From positions 59,846,042-59,910,041 of the forward strand of contig CM060734.1 of the NCBI GenBank assembly GCA_030704615.1: a DNA stretch of 64,000 nt, in the 5' to 3' direction. Under the pieces are notes generated by a model, which did no database searches, had not been told where the DNA came from, and saw nothing but the letters and a program-made list of their open reading frames with translations. Position 1 is the stretch's first letter; every line of letters begins with the position of its first letter. A program made the position numbers and the translations under genes. This document shows, one piece after another, positions 47,964-60,463 of this stretch. The stretch comes from Takakia lepidozioides (Eukaryota; Streptophyta; Takakiopsida; Takakiales; Takakiaceae).

Positions 47964-48440
47964 ACTATGTTCTTTTAATATTATGTTTCATCCTCTTTGG
48001 AAAACGTTGAATCCCCTTCCTCCACCGTAGTTGTTCTTTTGGAAAGAAAAATAATCAAAGAATCAACTACCATTTAAATTGCAATATGTATGAATCCATC
48101 TCATAAACCTCCCTAACTCTTGTCATATCCATTGTGCTTTCATCTACAGTGCATTCATGCGTGCTCCATTCATGAATGTTTTCCTTTGTTCAACATCCAT
48201 TGTACATTCATCCTCTGTACTCTTTAATCCACCCCACAAACCTACCACACTCATGTCATATACGTTGTGCATTCGTCTAAAGTTTTAGTCATGCATCTTC
48301 CTGTCATGAATGTTTTCCATTGTTCAACATCCATTATACATTCATCCATTTGACTCTTATCCATCCCTCATTCATCCATCTACATTCATTTTTCACACTC
48401 ATCCATCTGTTTATCATCCAACTATACATTCATCCATCCT
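47964..48440. repeat. CATTCATCC-rich low-complexity spacer with a ~131-bp repeat
   Basis: CATGAATGTTTTCC-x-TTGTTCAACATCCATT occurs at about 48172 and 48303, and CATTCATCCAT words fill the rest. It lies between the convergent halves of the methyltransferase-like gene. Confidence 0.75.
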
Positions 48441-49649
48441 TCATTCATCTGTTGCTTTCAGGTGGGAATGACCAGACTTCAGGTATGATGCCAATGCCCG
48501 ACGACTATCTTTGTCACATGACTGAAAAAGCAGAAGTGTCCCTGCATCAGAGAGGAAATTATTACAGAACCCGAACACCCAACTCCAGTAGTTGTCCTCG
48601 AATTTGTTCCAGCCTGGCGTCTTGTCCTTTGGAAGAACTTCTGGCACAGCCTAGCCATCCGGGATGTCGAGAATGACAATGTCAGCCACATATGTTTTCT
48701 GCACACCGCACACGAAGGTGGGACCAGTGCTCACCTGCAACAGTCATGTTTATTTTAAGAACGATGGCAATAATGTTTTCAAAGAACCAGACTGAAATAC
48801 TGCCAATGAAACTTTCAGAGAAAAAGGAAAGAAACTGGAATCCTCACCAGATTGAGGAATGAGATTATGTTGTCCCAGGTAGGTGAAGGCAACCCAGTGT
48901 ATCATCTCTTTCGACTTTGCATCATCGCCAGCCAACCCTCATTGACAATTTTACTCTCTCCCGAATCAGAACGGGAAGGGTGTGGCTTGGCATCGAACAC
49001 GCACTGAACTGTGCGGGTATATCTTCCAGCAGTGAAGTCCTGCCCACTCTCATTTTCTTTCTCCATCTCATTTTCTTTCTCCTTCCCCTTGTCCTTTTCT
49101 TTTTCCTTCTCTGTGGACTTGTTTTTGTCCTTTGGCTTTGTGGTGAGATGGCTATGACATCAGGAGCCTTGTCTTTTGGTTTGCGGCCCGCCTTCTTTCC
49201 CTTCTGCGGCGTTCCATGAGCATCAGGCTCCTTGGCAGCCAATGTTGTTATGTCTCTTTGGTACTGCTCATCAGTCAGAGGCGCCAGCATCTCAACATTA
49301 TTGTTCAAATATTTCATGTGCTGTTCTTGAAAGGTCATGTGCTCCGGCGGGCAGTCAAGGTACCAGCCACAGTCTCTGAAGTGAGAAGGACTCCAGTCCT
49401 TCAATATCCCAATAGTATACATGGTTGGATCGTTTGCTGGGTCCGACCACATGTCAAGATAGTCTGGAATACCGCTCAGGTGATTTCCTTCCATAAGCAC
49501 ATATTTCGTGTACCTGTTAAACAGGAGATAAATCCCAACCCACCAAAGCGCGAAGTGAGTAAGATGCAAGTAGCACAGAATGAAAAAAAACAAGGAATGA
49601 AATGGCTCTGAGAACTGCTCCAAAGAGCTCTCAGGACCACGCGACAGCT

Positions 49650-50430
49650 CTGGATGTGAATGTCGTCAACGCCATTCAAAAAATTCCATTCAATGATACT
49701 GCAAATACACCCTAATCCACGTGAATGCAAACTCTCGCTTTGGAATGACACAGACATAGAAGAGAATGTCGTCAACTTCACTCACTTTGGATTTGTGAGT
49801 ACACTGCTAATCAAGCCTAATGATTTCTCAAAAGAGGCAAAATCATTGAATGGAAACTGAATGTCGGCAACGACATTCAGAAACTCGAGTAAGGAACCAT
49901 CCCTAAAAACTCAATGGACATTCAAAACGTACATAACACTGAGGACCTCATAATAACACTGGATGTGAATGGCGTCAACGCCATTCACAAAATTCCGAAC
50001 AAGGAACCAATAAATACACCCTAAGCTCCTAATCCATATAAATTCAAATTGTGACACAGACATAGAAGTGAATGTCGTCAACGACATTCACTTTGGATCT
50101 CTGATAACACAGCTAATCAAGCCTAAGATTTCGTGCAAGAGGCAAAAGCATGGCAGAACAACTGAAGGTCTGGCATTGAAATTCAGCAAACTGGAGTGAG
50201 GAACCCTCACGGTAAAACTCTAGGGACATTACAAAAACTTACATATCTATTGAGGATCAATCTTAAAAACTATGGATGTGAAGTCGTCAACGCCATTCAG
50301 GGGACATTATCAATTCTAATCAGGGACACTATAAATACACCCTAAGCTCCTATCCAGGTGAATTCAAACTCTGCTTAAGAAGACTCAGCCAAAGAACGTG
50401 AGGAATGTCTCGTCAACGACATTCCAATTG
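49650..50430. repeat. ~310-bp higher-order repeat built around palindromes (intron of copy A)
   Basis: Units start near 49652, 49961 and 50273 (GGATGTGAA, then the palindrome). Each contains TAAATACACCCTAA and GAGTAAGGAACC-like words, with further palindromes about 110 and 205 bp into the unit. Confidence 0.8.
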
Positions 50431-53077
50431 GGATCTATGAGTACAATCCTTATGACGCCTAATTATTTCCCAAAAGTGCCAATTAGAGTTCCAGTATTGA
50501 TATGCACCTGTAAAAACTCGAATCATGGCCCACTCTCATCCAACCTGACTGTCAAAGTCGTTGGACCTAAAATGTTACCATCTTTGGAGAAACTCCCGGA
50601 AAAAAACAGTATCTCCAGGTGAGACCTCTCCACTTCCTTAAGTATGCCCAATGACATTTGGGGAGCGGGGAAACAATCGAAATGTTCAAGTCTTAAAAGT
50701 CTGATCCAGCACAATGACCGACGCGTTTTTCGAGCTACAAATTGTATATTTGTCAGTATTGCAAATAAGATATCATCAACATAATTGCAGAAAAAGAAAA
50801 GAAAACGACGTATTTGAATATACACATGACTCCAAAATGTAGCCTTGTGGAGCAAGTTATCAAACACCAAATCACTTATTTTTTCCACCTTTGTGCCAGG
50901 CTGTATGGTGCTCTTTGGGAACTGATTCAAGTCCTTTACTGTTTGATCTGAGTTCCATATCTCCAGCCACCTTATTTTTGTTGTGGGTCGACCATGGATA
51001 TGGCCAGCCGGTGCAAATTTCTCCTGCTGCATCTCCGGATGCACATGCTTGGTCATAGTGAGATTTGATCTGCTGAAGGAACTCAGAACCACGTCCAGGA
51101 TCTACTATTCTAAGCTGCATTCCGAAGGCGGACATCAATTTGGTTCTTCGCATTTCAAACTCCTTCTTTATTGCTGTTTCCACACCCTTTAATGTCCCTT
51201 AGTTCTTCTGGTGTAGTGCGGTAATATCCGGATTTTCCCTTCTCAGCTGCATCTGCCAGTTCTTGCTGCATTGATTCAAGTAGTGATTAGCACCGAAGGA
51301 ACTACAAACATGTATTCGAAAAGTAAACTGAGTGCAGACTCGGGCTTACCGCATATATGTACTCCAGAAACGCCTCTCGAGTCAAAGAATACAAAGTGCC
51401 TGCAGCTCTTCCTGTTTCGCACTTCTTGATTATATTGGGGTGGAGTACTGTCCGAAAATCATCCAGCTTCATCAGACCAATCCTCTGAATTCGGAATAGT
51501 GTGTGGACCAAGCTTGTTGTCACATGCGATTTCTCTGTCGATCTGCAAAAACATTGGAAACATTGCATTCCTTAACTCTGTTTTTTTGGGATTAACAAGA
51601 CACTACAGAGGGAATGAAGTCCCTAGGATGACTTACATGTTCACGTCGTGTATAGCTGTAAGAAGCCTAGCGATGTCGTTTCTAGGATCCAAAACCATTG
51701 CCTCCACAACAACATGCTTGTCTTTGTCTTTCGCATGATGTTTCTGAATGTATCCCATCCATGCCAGCAATCGGTGGTTGCCGTCCCAGACGTAGAACAT
51801 GTGGTTGTAGAATTGCCGGGTGTTCTTTCCCATCATGAGGCCCAGCTCGAACTCCTCAGTAGTATCTTTCCAGCACTCATCCTAGGTATCACTAATCTGT
51901 GGAGACACTAATGTGTTTTTCCCATTTGTATCCGTCAGTGACACATAAAAAACTTGTGCATCAAGTCTGTATCCATGCACAAAATCACTCTCCAATTTTG
52001 TTATGTCATGGGAAAGAAGTGGATGCACAACAGACATAGATATCATCCGGCATAGAGGGATGTCCAGACGCCCTCCAGATATGAGCATGTCCCTTATAAC
52101 CTCCTGAGAGTTTACCTTCTGGAATGACATGAGTTCTTTCACCTTGTCAAGGTAGTGCACTTCAGATTCATCTGCTTCATCGCTATTCTCTGAGCTTTTT
52201 CCAGATTCGTCCCCATCTCCAGATCCTTTCCCCTCTGATCCTCTAGGCTTGGACCTCACAGTTTTCTACACGATGCCATTCAAATCTGACTGAGTAATGT
52301 GCAAATAGTGAACGGCGGTAACGACCATCACTCTGTCTCGTCTCAACTCACAATGAATGGTGTGAAACAAATTCAGAACCATCTACATAAGCAAAGCCGA
52401 TCCTGCCGAATTCAAAACAAAACACTATGATTCTAGGGACACAGGAACATAATGGTTTTGAGCAAGAGCGAACGGCGTTAACGACAATCACAAAAGAGTG
52501 GACCTGCCGGATGGGTGTTGTGCAATGACATATATGTGTAAGTGATTGGCGGCAACGACACTCAGTATAGTTTAGGGCGGACAGTAAGTGCAGATTATTC
52601 AGATTGACTCCATTGTGATGAACGTCGCAAGCATGCACTGTTTCTTGTCTATGTCGAGAGTACTTTCCAATCGATACTCTACCTGAATCTACAATATGGT
52701 CTTCAAATCTTTGATTGGCGGTACCGACTTTCTACTTCTCTATCTGTTCAACCTCAAACAAAAAAAATGCATTGCAAAACAATATGACTGAATATGCCGA
52801 CCCTCACTCTCTCTTCAAACACATAGGTACATAAATCTCATGAGGAGAATCGAATGGCGTTAACGATGCTCGCAATTCAGTAGACTTCAATCACATGTTC
52901 CTGCTAAAGAAGGGAAGATGAATGACTGCTTGAAAGGCAATCAGACAGACTGTATGATCTGAACAACAGTGAATGACGGTACCGTCAGTCACCCACTCAT
53001 TGTGTGGAAAACCCTTAATAGAGGAGTAGAAAGCAAATCACCGTTGTTTCATGGTGATGGTCGGTAGTGACAATCCC
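49656..53077. repeat. Dispersed 24-bp palindromes, family 2 (copy A)
   Basis: The half-site is GTGAATGKCGT, followed by a 2-bp centre and its reverse complement. The two best copies, 49965-49988 and 50068-50091, have perfect 11-bp arms. Others: 49656-49678, 49762-49785, 49857-49880, 50276-50300, 50403-50425, 52308-52331, 52468-52491, 52542-52565, 52711-52734, 52850-52873, 52969-52992, 53054-53077. All lie in introns of the ParB-like gene; none was seen in the transposase exons. Confidence 0.88.
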
Positions 53078-53452
53078 TTTCTGGGACATTCCACTCAATC
53101 TCTACGCAGATCTTCAACAATGAAATGGAAGTTAGAGAAAACTTACTGGCGCCTTCTTAGGTTTTGAAATTGGATCCCCTTTTGCAGCTTTCATTTTCCC
53201 TCTCATATCTTCTGGAATTTCTGTCTGCTCTAGGGTTTTTGGACCTTCTCCCGGTTCAACGTTCCCCGTACTTCCACCTCCTTCAGTTTCACTGCGAGTC
53301 ATCTCTGCATCCACAGGCTGGTTTCCAACGCGCACTGTTATCGCCGACTGTGTCACAGCCGCTGCCTCAGTCTCGGTATGCTCTTGTGAATCAGTCTCTG
53401 CGTTCACCTGCTGCCTTGGCCCTGTGTTCTCCAACAAACGACGCCTCGTCAT

Positions 53453-54315
53453 TTGCTCTCTTGCTCTGCGTCTCTCTCTCTAAGGGAAGTAAAATAAATA
53501 GACTTTCTTCTCTTTCGTATTGTAGAAGGAACCCTCTCCAGCTTGACTACCACTCTCCCTCTAAGCGCGAAAAGTGGAAAAACAAAGTGACTCCCGATTT
53601 CTTGCGGGATTGCGTGCGTTGTGGCTTGTCTCTAGAAGCATCGGATTCCCTCTAGTGTGACCGTTACACATAGTCATTCCCTTATTAGTGCACATGCCAG
53701 CAATTAGTGTACAGCTGTTCGTATTCAATATAGTTATCGATGTCTGACGTGTGTCGCCCAAAATAAACGGCGTGTTCTTTATTAGAACGGTTTCAATATT
53801 TAAAAATAACAGCGAATCCCAGAAATCTTGGCGCACAGTCTTAGACAAATATATGTAAATGAATGAGAGTTTGATGAAATTTTTTGGGATATCATACACG
53901 TTTATCCTTGTTAGCTAACGCCACGTTCGTTTCACATTTTGATTTTTCCAGGTGCGCATGATTATTGGTAGTAGTATAATGATGCATTTACTTAATCTGC
54001 AATCCCACCCTCAGATCCTGTGACATGCTTCCAAGAAGTCGGCTTGTTATTGTGTTTATTGATGAGGTTCTGATTAACGGTTTAACAGCTACCGACATTG
54101 CTCCTAGGGATACTCTGACCACAGGGCCCACAAAAAGAGTAATTAAAATGGACGGCTGCATATCTGGAAGGAATAACAGAATATGCACAGTCGTCGTCTG
54201 AGCTTCCTCCGCCATATTCTCTGCTCATTCTTCAACTGTGTTCTAGAGACATCAGTAAACCGATTTACACTAAAGGTCTGCGATAGCAAGGTATCAACGT
54301 ACGCAAGGAAGGAAG
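53453..54315. promoter_or_regulatory. Divergent intergenic region of copy A
   Basis: Non-coding gap between the two divergent start codons, clearly homologous in inverted orientation to 60464-61318. It must hold both promoters; no TATA box is assigned. Confidence 0.55.
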
Positions 54316-56312
54316 ATGACTTTCTATGAAGCGGAGTTCTTATCTGACGACAAACCAGTGCCGTTCTCCCAGGAAGTCCTTGACAATGGATTTGCAATTG
54401 TTCTGGAACATGTCTTGGCTACCCGTTTTCAGCTTCAGAATGGCTCCTTTTTTTTGGAGAAAGAGGTGTACGATTTGAAAGGGAAGTTGTTGAAATACTC
54501 TTTCCAAAACCGTGATGAGACGGCTCATGTCAGCCAGTGGAGAGTGTGCCCTGGTCGATACAGAGTACTTGGAGAGCCTCGGCGAAAGTCCCTTGGATCA
54601 TATGTGACGTCCGGGACTGCTGCTTCGGTCGTTGAAGACAAGATGGAGGTGGTGGTGAAAAAAGAACAGACGTCCTCCACTCCAATCGTTGAGCTTTCGG
54701 ATTCGTCCGATGATGACATAAGTGAAATTCCAAATCCAGTCCTTCCTACTGTGGTTGGAGAAGCTGATGAAGAAGAGATTTGTAGTGTCATTCCAAAACT
54801 ACGGGCGATGGGAGGAATGGCTGGATTCAAAAGTGAATTGCGAGGAATTGATTGGGAATCTTTGAAGCAGGTGCCTGTGAAGTTCTTGCCAGAGACTTTT
54901 GATGGCGATATCCTATTCAAGCTGCCTCCTCCTCCGCGAGTTGGAGGTGTAACAATCATGATGCATGGAATGGACAAGAAACACGACGGGCACCCGTGGT
55001 GCAGAACAAAAACATCCAATATTCAGAATGATGACAAGCTTGTTTTCAGGGAACAGTTTGCAATGGATACCTTAGGTGTGATAATTTGAATTGCAGACAC
55101 TTTCTTCAGTCTGGGGTTCATAATCAAAGCGAATGGGAGGGTCTGGCGGAAAAACCATTTCAGCCTGGGACTGCCCCACCACCGGCAAACACTTTCGTCT
55201 GCAAATTCTGCAAACTTGTGCCATCCTGCTTGGCGCTCTGCGGAGCAAGAATGTACTATGTTGTCCACCGTTTGAAAACAATGACAAGAGCTTGTGTGCA
55301 TTTCGGATTCCATAACCATCCTGTCTCGAAGGGGGATTACAGGGAGAGTGTTGAGACAGTATCAAGGTTGATTAAACAGGAGTTCGGGAGAAACCCATCC
55401 GCAACAACATCTGCAATTGCTCTTGGCGCAAGCAAGTCCTTTTTGGAAAGCCATATTTTGAGTGAAGGGGATTCTGTGGGGACTAAACTTGACGGTGCAA
55501 CCTTGGACCTAGTCATGGATCATTTCTCGACTTTGAGTTCACCTAACATTCGGCATCAGATCAATGCATTAAAGAATGGGCTCTGGTATCAGAGGCTACA
55601 AGACAACATTTTGGAGTTGAAACGAGTGAGCAAGTACGATTACATCCAGGACAATGTATTCCCAGGTCAAGGTGCCATCAAAGTTTTTCTTTTCAAAATG
55701 TCGACTGTTGGGGAGGAATGGGGTTAGCCTCGTGAAGCGGATGTAGAAGACTGGGGACTTGCAGAACTGTTTTCTTATGTTTGATCATGTGAAACGAGTG
55801 AAGGATTAGACGACAATGGCTTGTCATGTCTACCATCCAGTGTACCAACGAGTTATGACAATTGCAGTTTGTGACATGCAATCCGAGGATACGGAATCCC
55901 AGAAGCTCATGTGGAATTCCCTGATACGCGTCATGGGTTGCCATGGGTGCCATCTCCAAATTTCGCAGGTTTCATGGCGGATAGTGCTCAAGCAAATTTC
56001 AATGCTGTTCGTATTGTCTTCGGATCGGGCGACCCAAAAGTGCCAATGCGAGGAAAAGAGCGTACATGTCTATTCCATTGGACACAATCTCTGGAAAAAC
56101 ATACAAAGTCGGACATCAAACCAGAGATGCAGACTCAGCACCGTAAATTGTGCAAAGAGTACAAAGATGCTAGAACAATGAAGGAGGCAGACTCTTTGTT
56201 CCAGACAATTCGTGCCTGGTGGTTCTCTTCTGGAGCTGCATCACTTGAGAGTATGAGAGCATTGGAAGATTGGCTGGCGTTTTGGCATTTCCGGTATAGA
56301 CAGTGGGGAGCA
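54316..56312 (+). pseudogene. MULE transposase, copy A (truncated, frameshifted)
   Basis: Starts MTFYEAEFLSDDKPVPFSQE and follows copy B closely: LSDSSDDDISEIPNP, the Cys/His finger, LESHILSEGDSVGTKL. Frame changes lie near 55070, 55575 and 55710, with further stops near 55745 and 55808. The final block (CLFHWTQSLEKH type, then ALEDWLAFWHFRYRQWGA) ends abruptly at about 56312, at a cluster of palindromic GGCGTGAGCG repeats. The SWIM-finger exon is absent. Confidence 0.88.
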
Positions 56313-56319
56313 ACGACGC

Positions 56320-56520
56320 AATGGCGTGAGCGCGCGAGCGTACGCTCACACAGGAGTGACGTGGCGTGAGCGTACGCTCACGCCAGCTGACGTGGCGTGA
56401 GCCTGCACACATGCTGACGTGGCGTGAGCGTCATGTCAGCATGCTGATGTGGCGGTAAATGATGACGTGGCACTGTCCGTCAACTGCCACGTCAGCATTA
56501 ACATGCGCCGCCTATAACCG
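56320..56520. repeat. Cluster of GGCGTGAGCG palindromes and TGACGTGGC words
   Basis: 56363-56384 is a perfect 22-bp palindrome with half-site GGCGTGAGCGT. TGACGTGGCGTGAGC-like units recur about four times at roughly 35-40-bp spacing, and TGACGTGGCA/TGCCACGTCA form a further inverted pair (56463-56496). It sits at the truncation point of transposase A. Confidence 0.85.
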
Positions 56521-56947
56521 TGGATGGTCCTATGACCGTGGAATTAATGCAGGGAATCTTGCCTAAATAGAATCAAGACGAGCGTTGAGGCCTACAATTG
56601 CAGCATCCAACATTGTGCAATTACAAATGTTTGTTTCACTTTTACAATTACGAAGACGACAAAATATCCTCACAAAGTGTGCGCCATAAAGGCTGCCACG
56701 AGAAGACTTCCTCCCTCCTCAAATAACAATGAGAGTTATGATCATCTTCAAAAGATGATTGTAGTGCATAGCGACAGCAAGACATGTAGACTTCGAACGG
56801 TGCAATGACAAATGTGCACTACCTAAAAGTTGTCACTCAGACCTCACTCCGTATAGTTGGAGGCCATATCATTGCACAGCCGACGAATTGATGTGAATTA
56901 CACATTTCAAATCATGGTCATCCACATACCACATTACATAGTTCATG
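56521..56947. other. Spacer at the centre of the inverted repeat
   Basis: No gene. It should contain the 3' UTR of transposase B (leftward) and one end of element B; no clear terminal inverted repeat was found by eye. Confidence 0.45.
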
Positions 56948-59900
56948 CTACCCATGTGTTGTATCCCGCTGCAAAAGAGTATCGACCTCGTTGAAACTCA
57001 TAGTGGCCTGGTGAATGAAGTTGTCACGTTTGGGATCGCAAACCATCCTCCTCAAAAATATGAAATACAAATGTTTGCAGGGTATGAATTTACCTCTCTT
57101 GCCCAAACTGGTTGATAGCATATTCACAAAATCAGGACATGTGCAATTGGGGAAATTGGAAACCGTGATGTCGTAGGTCCTGTCATGAACAGCAGATGTG
57201 GAAGTGATGATTGTGAATACCCGACCATATCCTGGATCGGGTACTTCCGTGGTGCTTCCGACACGAGCTTGGAGCATTCTTGCGGACTCCACTTTGCCAA
57301 AGTGTTCAGCGGTTGGAGGGAAACGCCGAACGAGCTTTCCATCTCGTTTGGTTGGCCACAAGTCAGGATTTGCCGGGGGGACCCGGGAGGACGCAGGAGT
57401 AGTAGCACATGCATGGAGTTGGGGTTGTCTCGCAAGGGAAAAACCTGCCTCCTCCAGCATTTCAATCTCCTGAAAGCTGAGATGTGTTCCCACCTTCACG
57501 GGCCAAACGGTTGGAGGAGATGGCTTCATCACTACGGAAGGACGCACAGTTCCATGCACACATCTGGCACAATCATCTGCGCAGAACCAGAACTTGTGGT
57601 TCTTGGCTTCTGGTTGACCGTATGGACGCATCAAGCCCGTGAAAGTCGGAGCAGGAGTTCGGGCACCACCTCTGGATATAGATGAAGTGCACTTCTCGAA
57701 ATTAGTTGCCCTGATCGCTGTACATTTCACACGAGACCCGACACTTGTGCGTTCTATGTGCCAAACGTGGTCGGGGCATGCGGACTCAAGCACATCAAGG
57801 GGGTTGTTTCTCTCCTGCACCATTTCAGTGGCACGGTTTGATGCTGGAGCTTGCCGTCGTGTTGGAGGTTCCTCCACAATGGAGGTTCCGGACACGGAGC
57901 TGTCATGCAGGGGAACACGAGGCTTCGAGAAGTTATCACGGTCTGCCCTGTGGGAATCTGAATCCGAACCAGGTGGAGTGTTCAATTTCCTCTTACAGGA
58001 GCCGAATCTCTCCTCCCCTTCAAGATGTGGAACTCTAGAAACAAGTGGCGTTCCCTGGGCATACATGCTCACCGCCCGTGCTATCTTGATTGGATCCCCA
58101 GATCTGTTTGCAGCACGCAACATCAACTCCGATTTGTCCGGACCCTTGCCACCAACCCCACCTCGTAAGAAATCACGGTATCGGGTTTGTTGTTGCAAGG
58201 CACGTATCAAATCATCTGTTGTTGCCACATACAAATCCCGACCTCGTTTCCCAGACTGCTGCAACCATGCATTGTGCACAGTTTCTGCCAAATTGCAAGA
58301 TGGCATGTCTGCCATTTCCTCAATGGACATGTTCTGCAAAGAGGATAACCACACTTCAGAATAGTGCACAGGAAACAACATAAAGAAAGCAATGAGTCAA
58401 AAATATGGAAAGCAAATGTATGAATAAAGCATGAAATAGAAGCCTCGTACCATTGTCATGGCTGCTCCCCACTGTCTATACCGGAAGTGCCAAAACGCCA
58501 GCCAATCTTCCAATGCTCTCATACTCTCAAGTGATGCAGCTCCAGAAGAGAACCACCAGGCACGAATTGTCTGGAACAAAGTGTCCGCCTCCTTCATTGT
58601 TCTAGCATCTTTGTACTCTTTGCACAATTTACGGTGCTGAGTCTGCATCTCTGGTTTGATGTCCGACTTTGTATGTTTTTCCAGAGATTGTGTCCAATGG
58701 AATAGACATGTACGCTCTCTTCCTGGCATAGGCACTTTTGGGTCGCCCGATCCGAAGACAATACGAATAGCATTGAAATTTGCTTGAGCACTATCCGCCA
58801 TGAAACCTGCGAAATTTGGAGATGGCAGCCCATGGCAGCCCATGACACGTATCAGGGAATTCCACATGAGCTTCTGGGATTCCGTATCCTCGGATTGCAT
58901 GTCACAAACTGCAATTGTCATAACTCGTTGGTACACTGGATCGTAGACATGACAAGCCATTGTCGTCCAATCCTTCACTCGTTTCACATGATCAAACATA
59001 AGAAAACAGTTCTGCAAGTCCCCAGTCTTCTGCATCCGCTTCACGAGGCTAACCCCACTGCCCTCCCCAACAGTCGACATTTTGAAAAGAAAAACTTTGA
59101 TGGCACCTTGACCTGGGAATACATTGTCCTGGATGTAATCGTACTTGCTCAGTCGTTTCAATTCCAAAATATTGTCTATGTAGCCTCTGATCCCAGAGCC
59201 CATTCTCAATGCATTGATCTGATGCCGAATGTTAGGTGAACTTAAAGTGGAGAAATGATCCATGACCAGGTCCAATGCTGCACCGTCAAGTTTAGTCCCC
59301 ACAGAATCTCCTTCACTCAAAATATGGCTTTCCAAGAAGGACTTGCTTGCGCCAAGAGCAATTGCAGATGTTGTTGCGGATGGGTTTCTCCCGAACTCCT
59401 GTTTGATCAACCTCGATACTGTCTCAACACTCTCCCTGTAATCCCCCTTCGAGACAGGATGGTTATGGAATCCAAAATGCACACAAGCTCTCGTCATTGT
59501 ATTCAAACGGTGGACAACATAGTACATTCTTGCTCCGCAGAGCGCCAAGCAGGATGGCACAAGTTTGCAGAATTTGCAGACGAAAGTGTTTGCCGGTGGA
59601 GGGGCAGTCCCAGGCTGAAATGGATTCTCCGCCAGACCCTCCCATTCGCTTTGATTATGAACTCCAGACTGAAGAAAGTGTCTGCAATTCAAATTATCAC
59701 ACCTAAGGTGTCCATTGCAAACTGTCCTCCTGAAAACAAGCTTGTCATCATTCTGAATATTGGATGTTTTTGTTCTGCACCACGGGTGCCCGTCGTGTTT
59801 CTTGTCCATTCCATGCATCATGATTGTTACACCTCCAACTCGCGGAGGAGGAGGCAGCTCGAATAGGATATCGCCATCAAAAGTCTCCGGCAAGAACTTC

Positions 59901-60463
59901 ACAGGCACCTGCTTCAAAGATTCCCAATCAATTCCCCGCAACTCACTTTTGAATCCAGCCATTCCTCCCATCGCCCGCAATTTTGGAATGACACTACAAA
60001 TCTCTTCTTCATCAGCTTCTGCAACCACAGTAGGAAGGACTGGATTTGGAATTTCACTTATGTCATCATCGGAAGAATCCGAAAGCTCAACGATTGGAGT
60101 GGAGGAAGTCTGTTCTTTTTTCACCACCACCTCCCTCTTGTCTTCAACGACCGAAGCAGCAGTCCCGGGCGTCACATATGACCCAAGGGACTTTCGCCGA
60201 GGCTCTCCAAGTACTCTGTATCGACCAGGACGCACTCTCCACTGGCTGATATGAGCCGTCTCATCACGGTTTTGGAAAGAATATTTCACCAACTTCCCTT
60301 TCAGATCGTAAACCTCTTTCTCCAAAAAGATGGAGCCATTCTGCAGCTGAAAACGGGTAGCCAAGACATGTTCCAGAACAATTGCAAATCCATTGTCAAG
60401 GACTTCCTGGGAGAACGGCACTGGTTTGTCGTCTGAGAAGAACTCCGCTTCAGAGGAAGCCAT
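56948..60463 (-). CDS. Mutator-like (MULE) transposase, copy B, intact, 2 exons
   Basis: Exons 60463-58451 and 58333-56948 join in phase 0 to 1132 codons plus stop. Domains: an acidic N-terminus (1-240); a Cys/His zinc finger of the WRKY-GCM1 type found in MULEs (about 249-336; CNGHLRCDNLNC, CKFC, then FGFHNH); and a DDE core with Asp in LMFDHVKRVKDW (about 491), Asp in FAGFMADSAQANF (about 557) and the conserved LFHWTQSLEKH. A Glu occurs in LEDWLAFW and another in SCNLAETVHNAW, as in MULE C-termini. A disordered linker follows, then a SWIM zinc finger near the end (FPNCTCPDF...KFIPCKHLYFIF). It should cut and paste the element. No stop or frameshift is seen, unlike copy A. It is divergent from the ParB-like gene, 0.85 kb away. 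Confidence 0.88.

Larger units (their letters stand above)
48441..53452 (-). pseudogene. ParB-like / DNA methyltransferase-like gene, copy A (decayed)
   Basis: Exons by alignment with copy B: 53452-53147 (MTRRRLLENTG, disordered), 52265-51637 (ParB-like core; DIPLCRMISM, LSHDITKLESDFVHGYRL, FYVWDGNHRLLAW), 51542-51350, 51265 to about 50831, and about 50735-50525. Later exons continue to 48441: YVLMEGNHLSGIPDY, GWYLDCPPEHM, a Lys-rich linker, MIHWVAFTYLGQHNLIP, VADIVILDIPDG, NNFLSDAGTLLLFQ. The last two resemble motif IV and the following strand of an amino-methyltransferase. A TAG replaces TGG after PQISDT (about 51885), frameshifts lie near 51000-51060, exon 5 is scrambled, and a TAG follows DIPDG. 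Two acceptors read TAG where copy B has CAG. The gene is divergent from transposase A, 0.86 kb away. Confidence 0.75.

Noticed and set aside
49040-49150. Separate Lys/Arg-rich protein or microsatellite gene
   Set aside because: It is the charged linker exon of copy A read on the minus strand; the CT-rich plus strand is its complement.
57185-58383. Plus-strand ORFs up to 241 codons opposite transposase exon 2
   Set aside because: Antisense shadows; no domain, and the minus strand has a SWIM finger and splice sites.
59255-60254. Plus-strand ORFs of 164-203 codons opposite transposase B
   Set aside because: Shadows of the transposase frame; the mirrored ORFs appear in copy A on the other strand.
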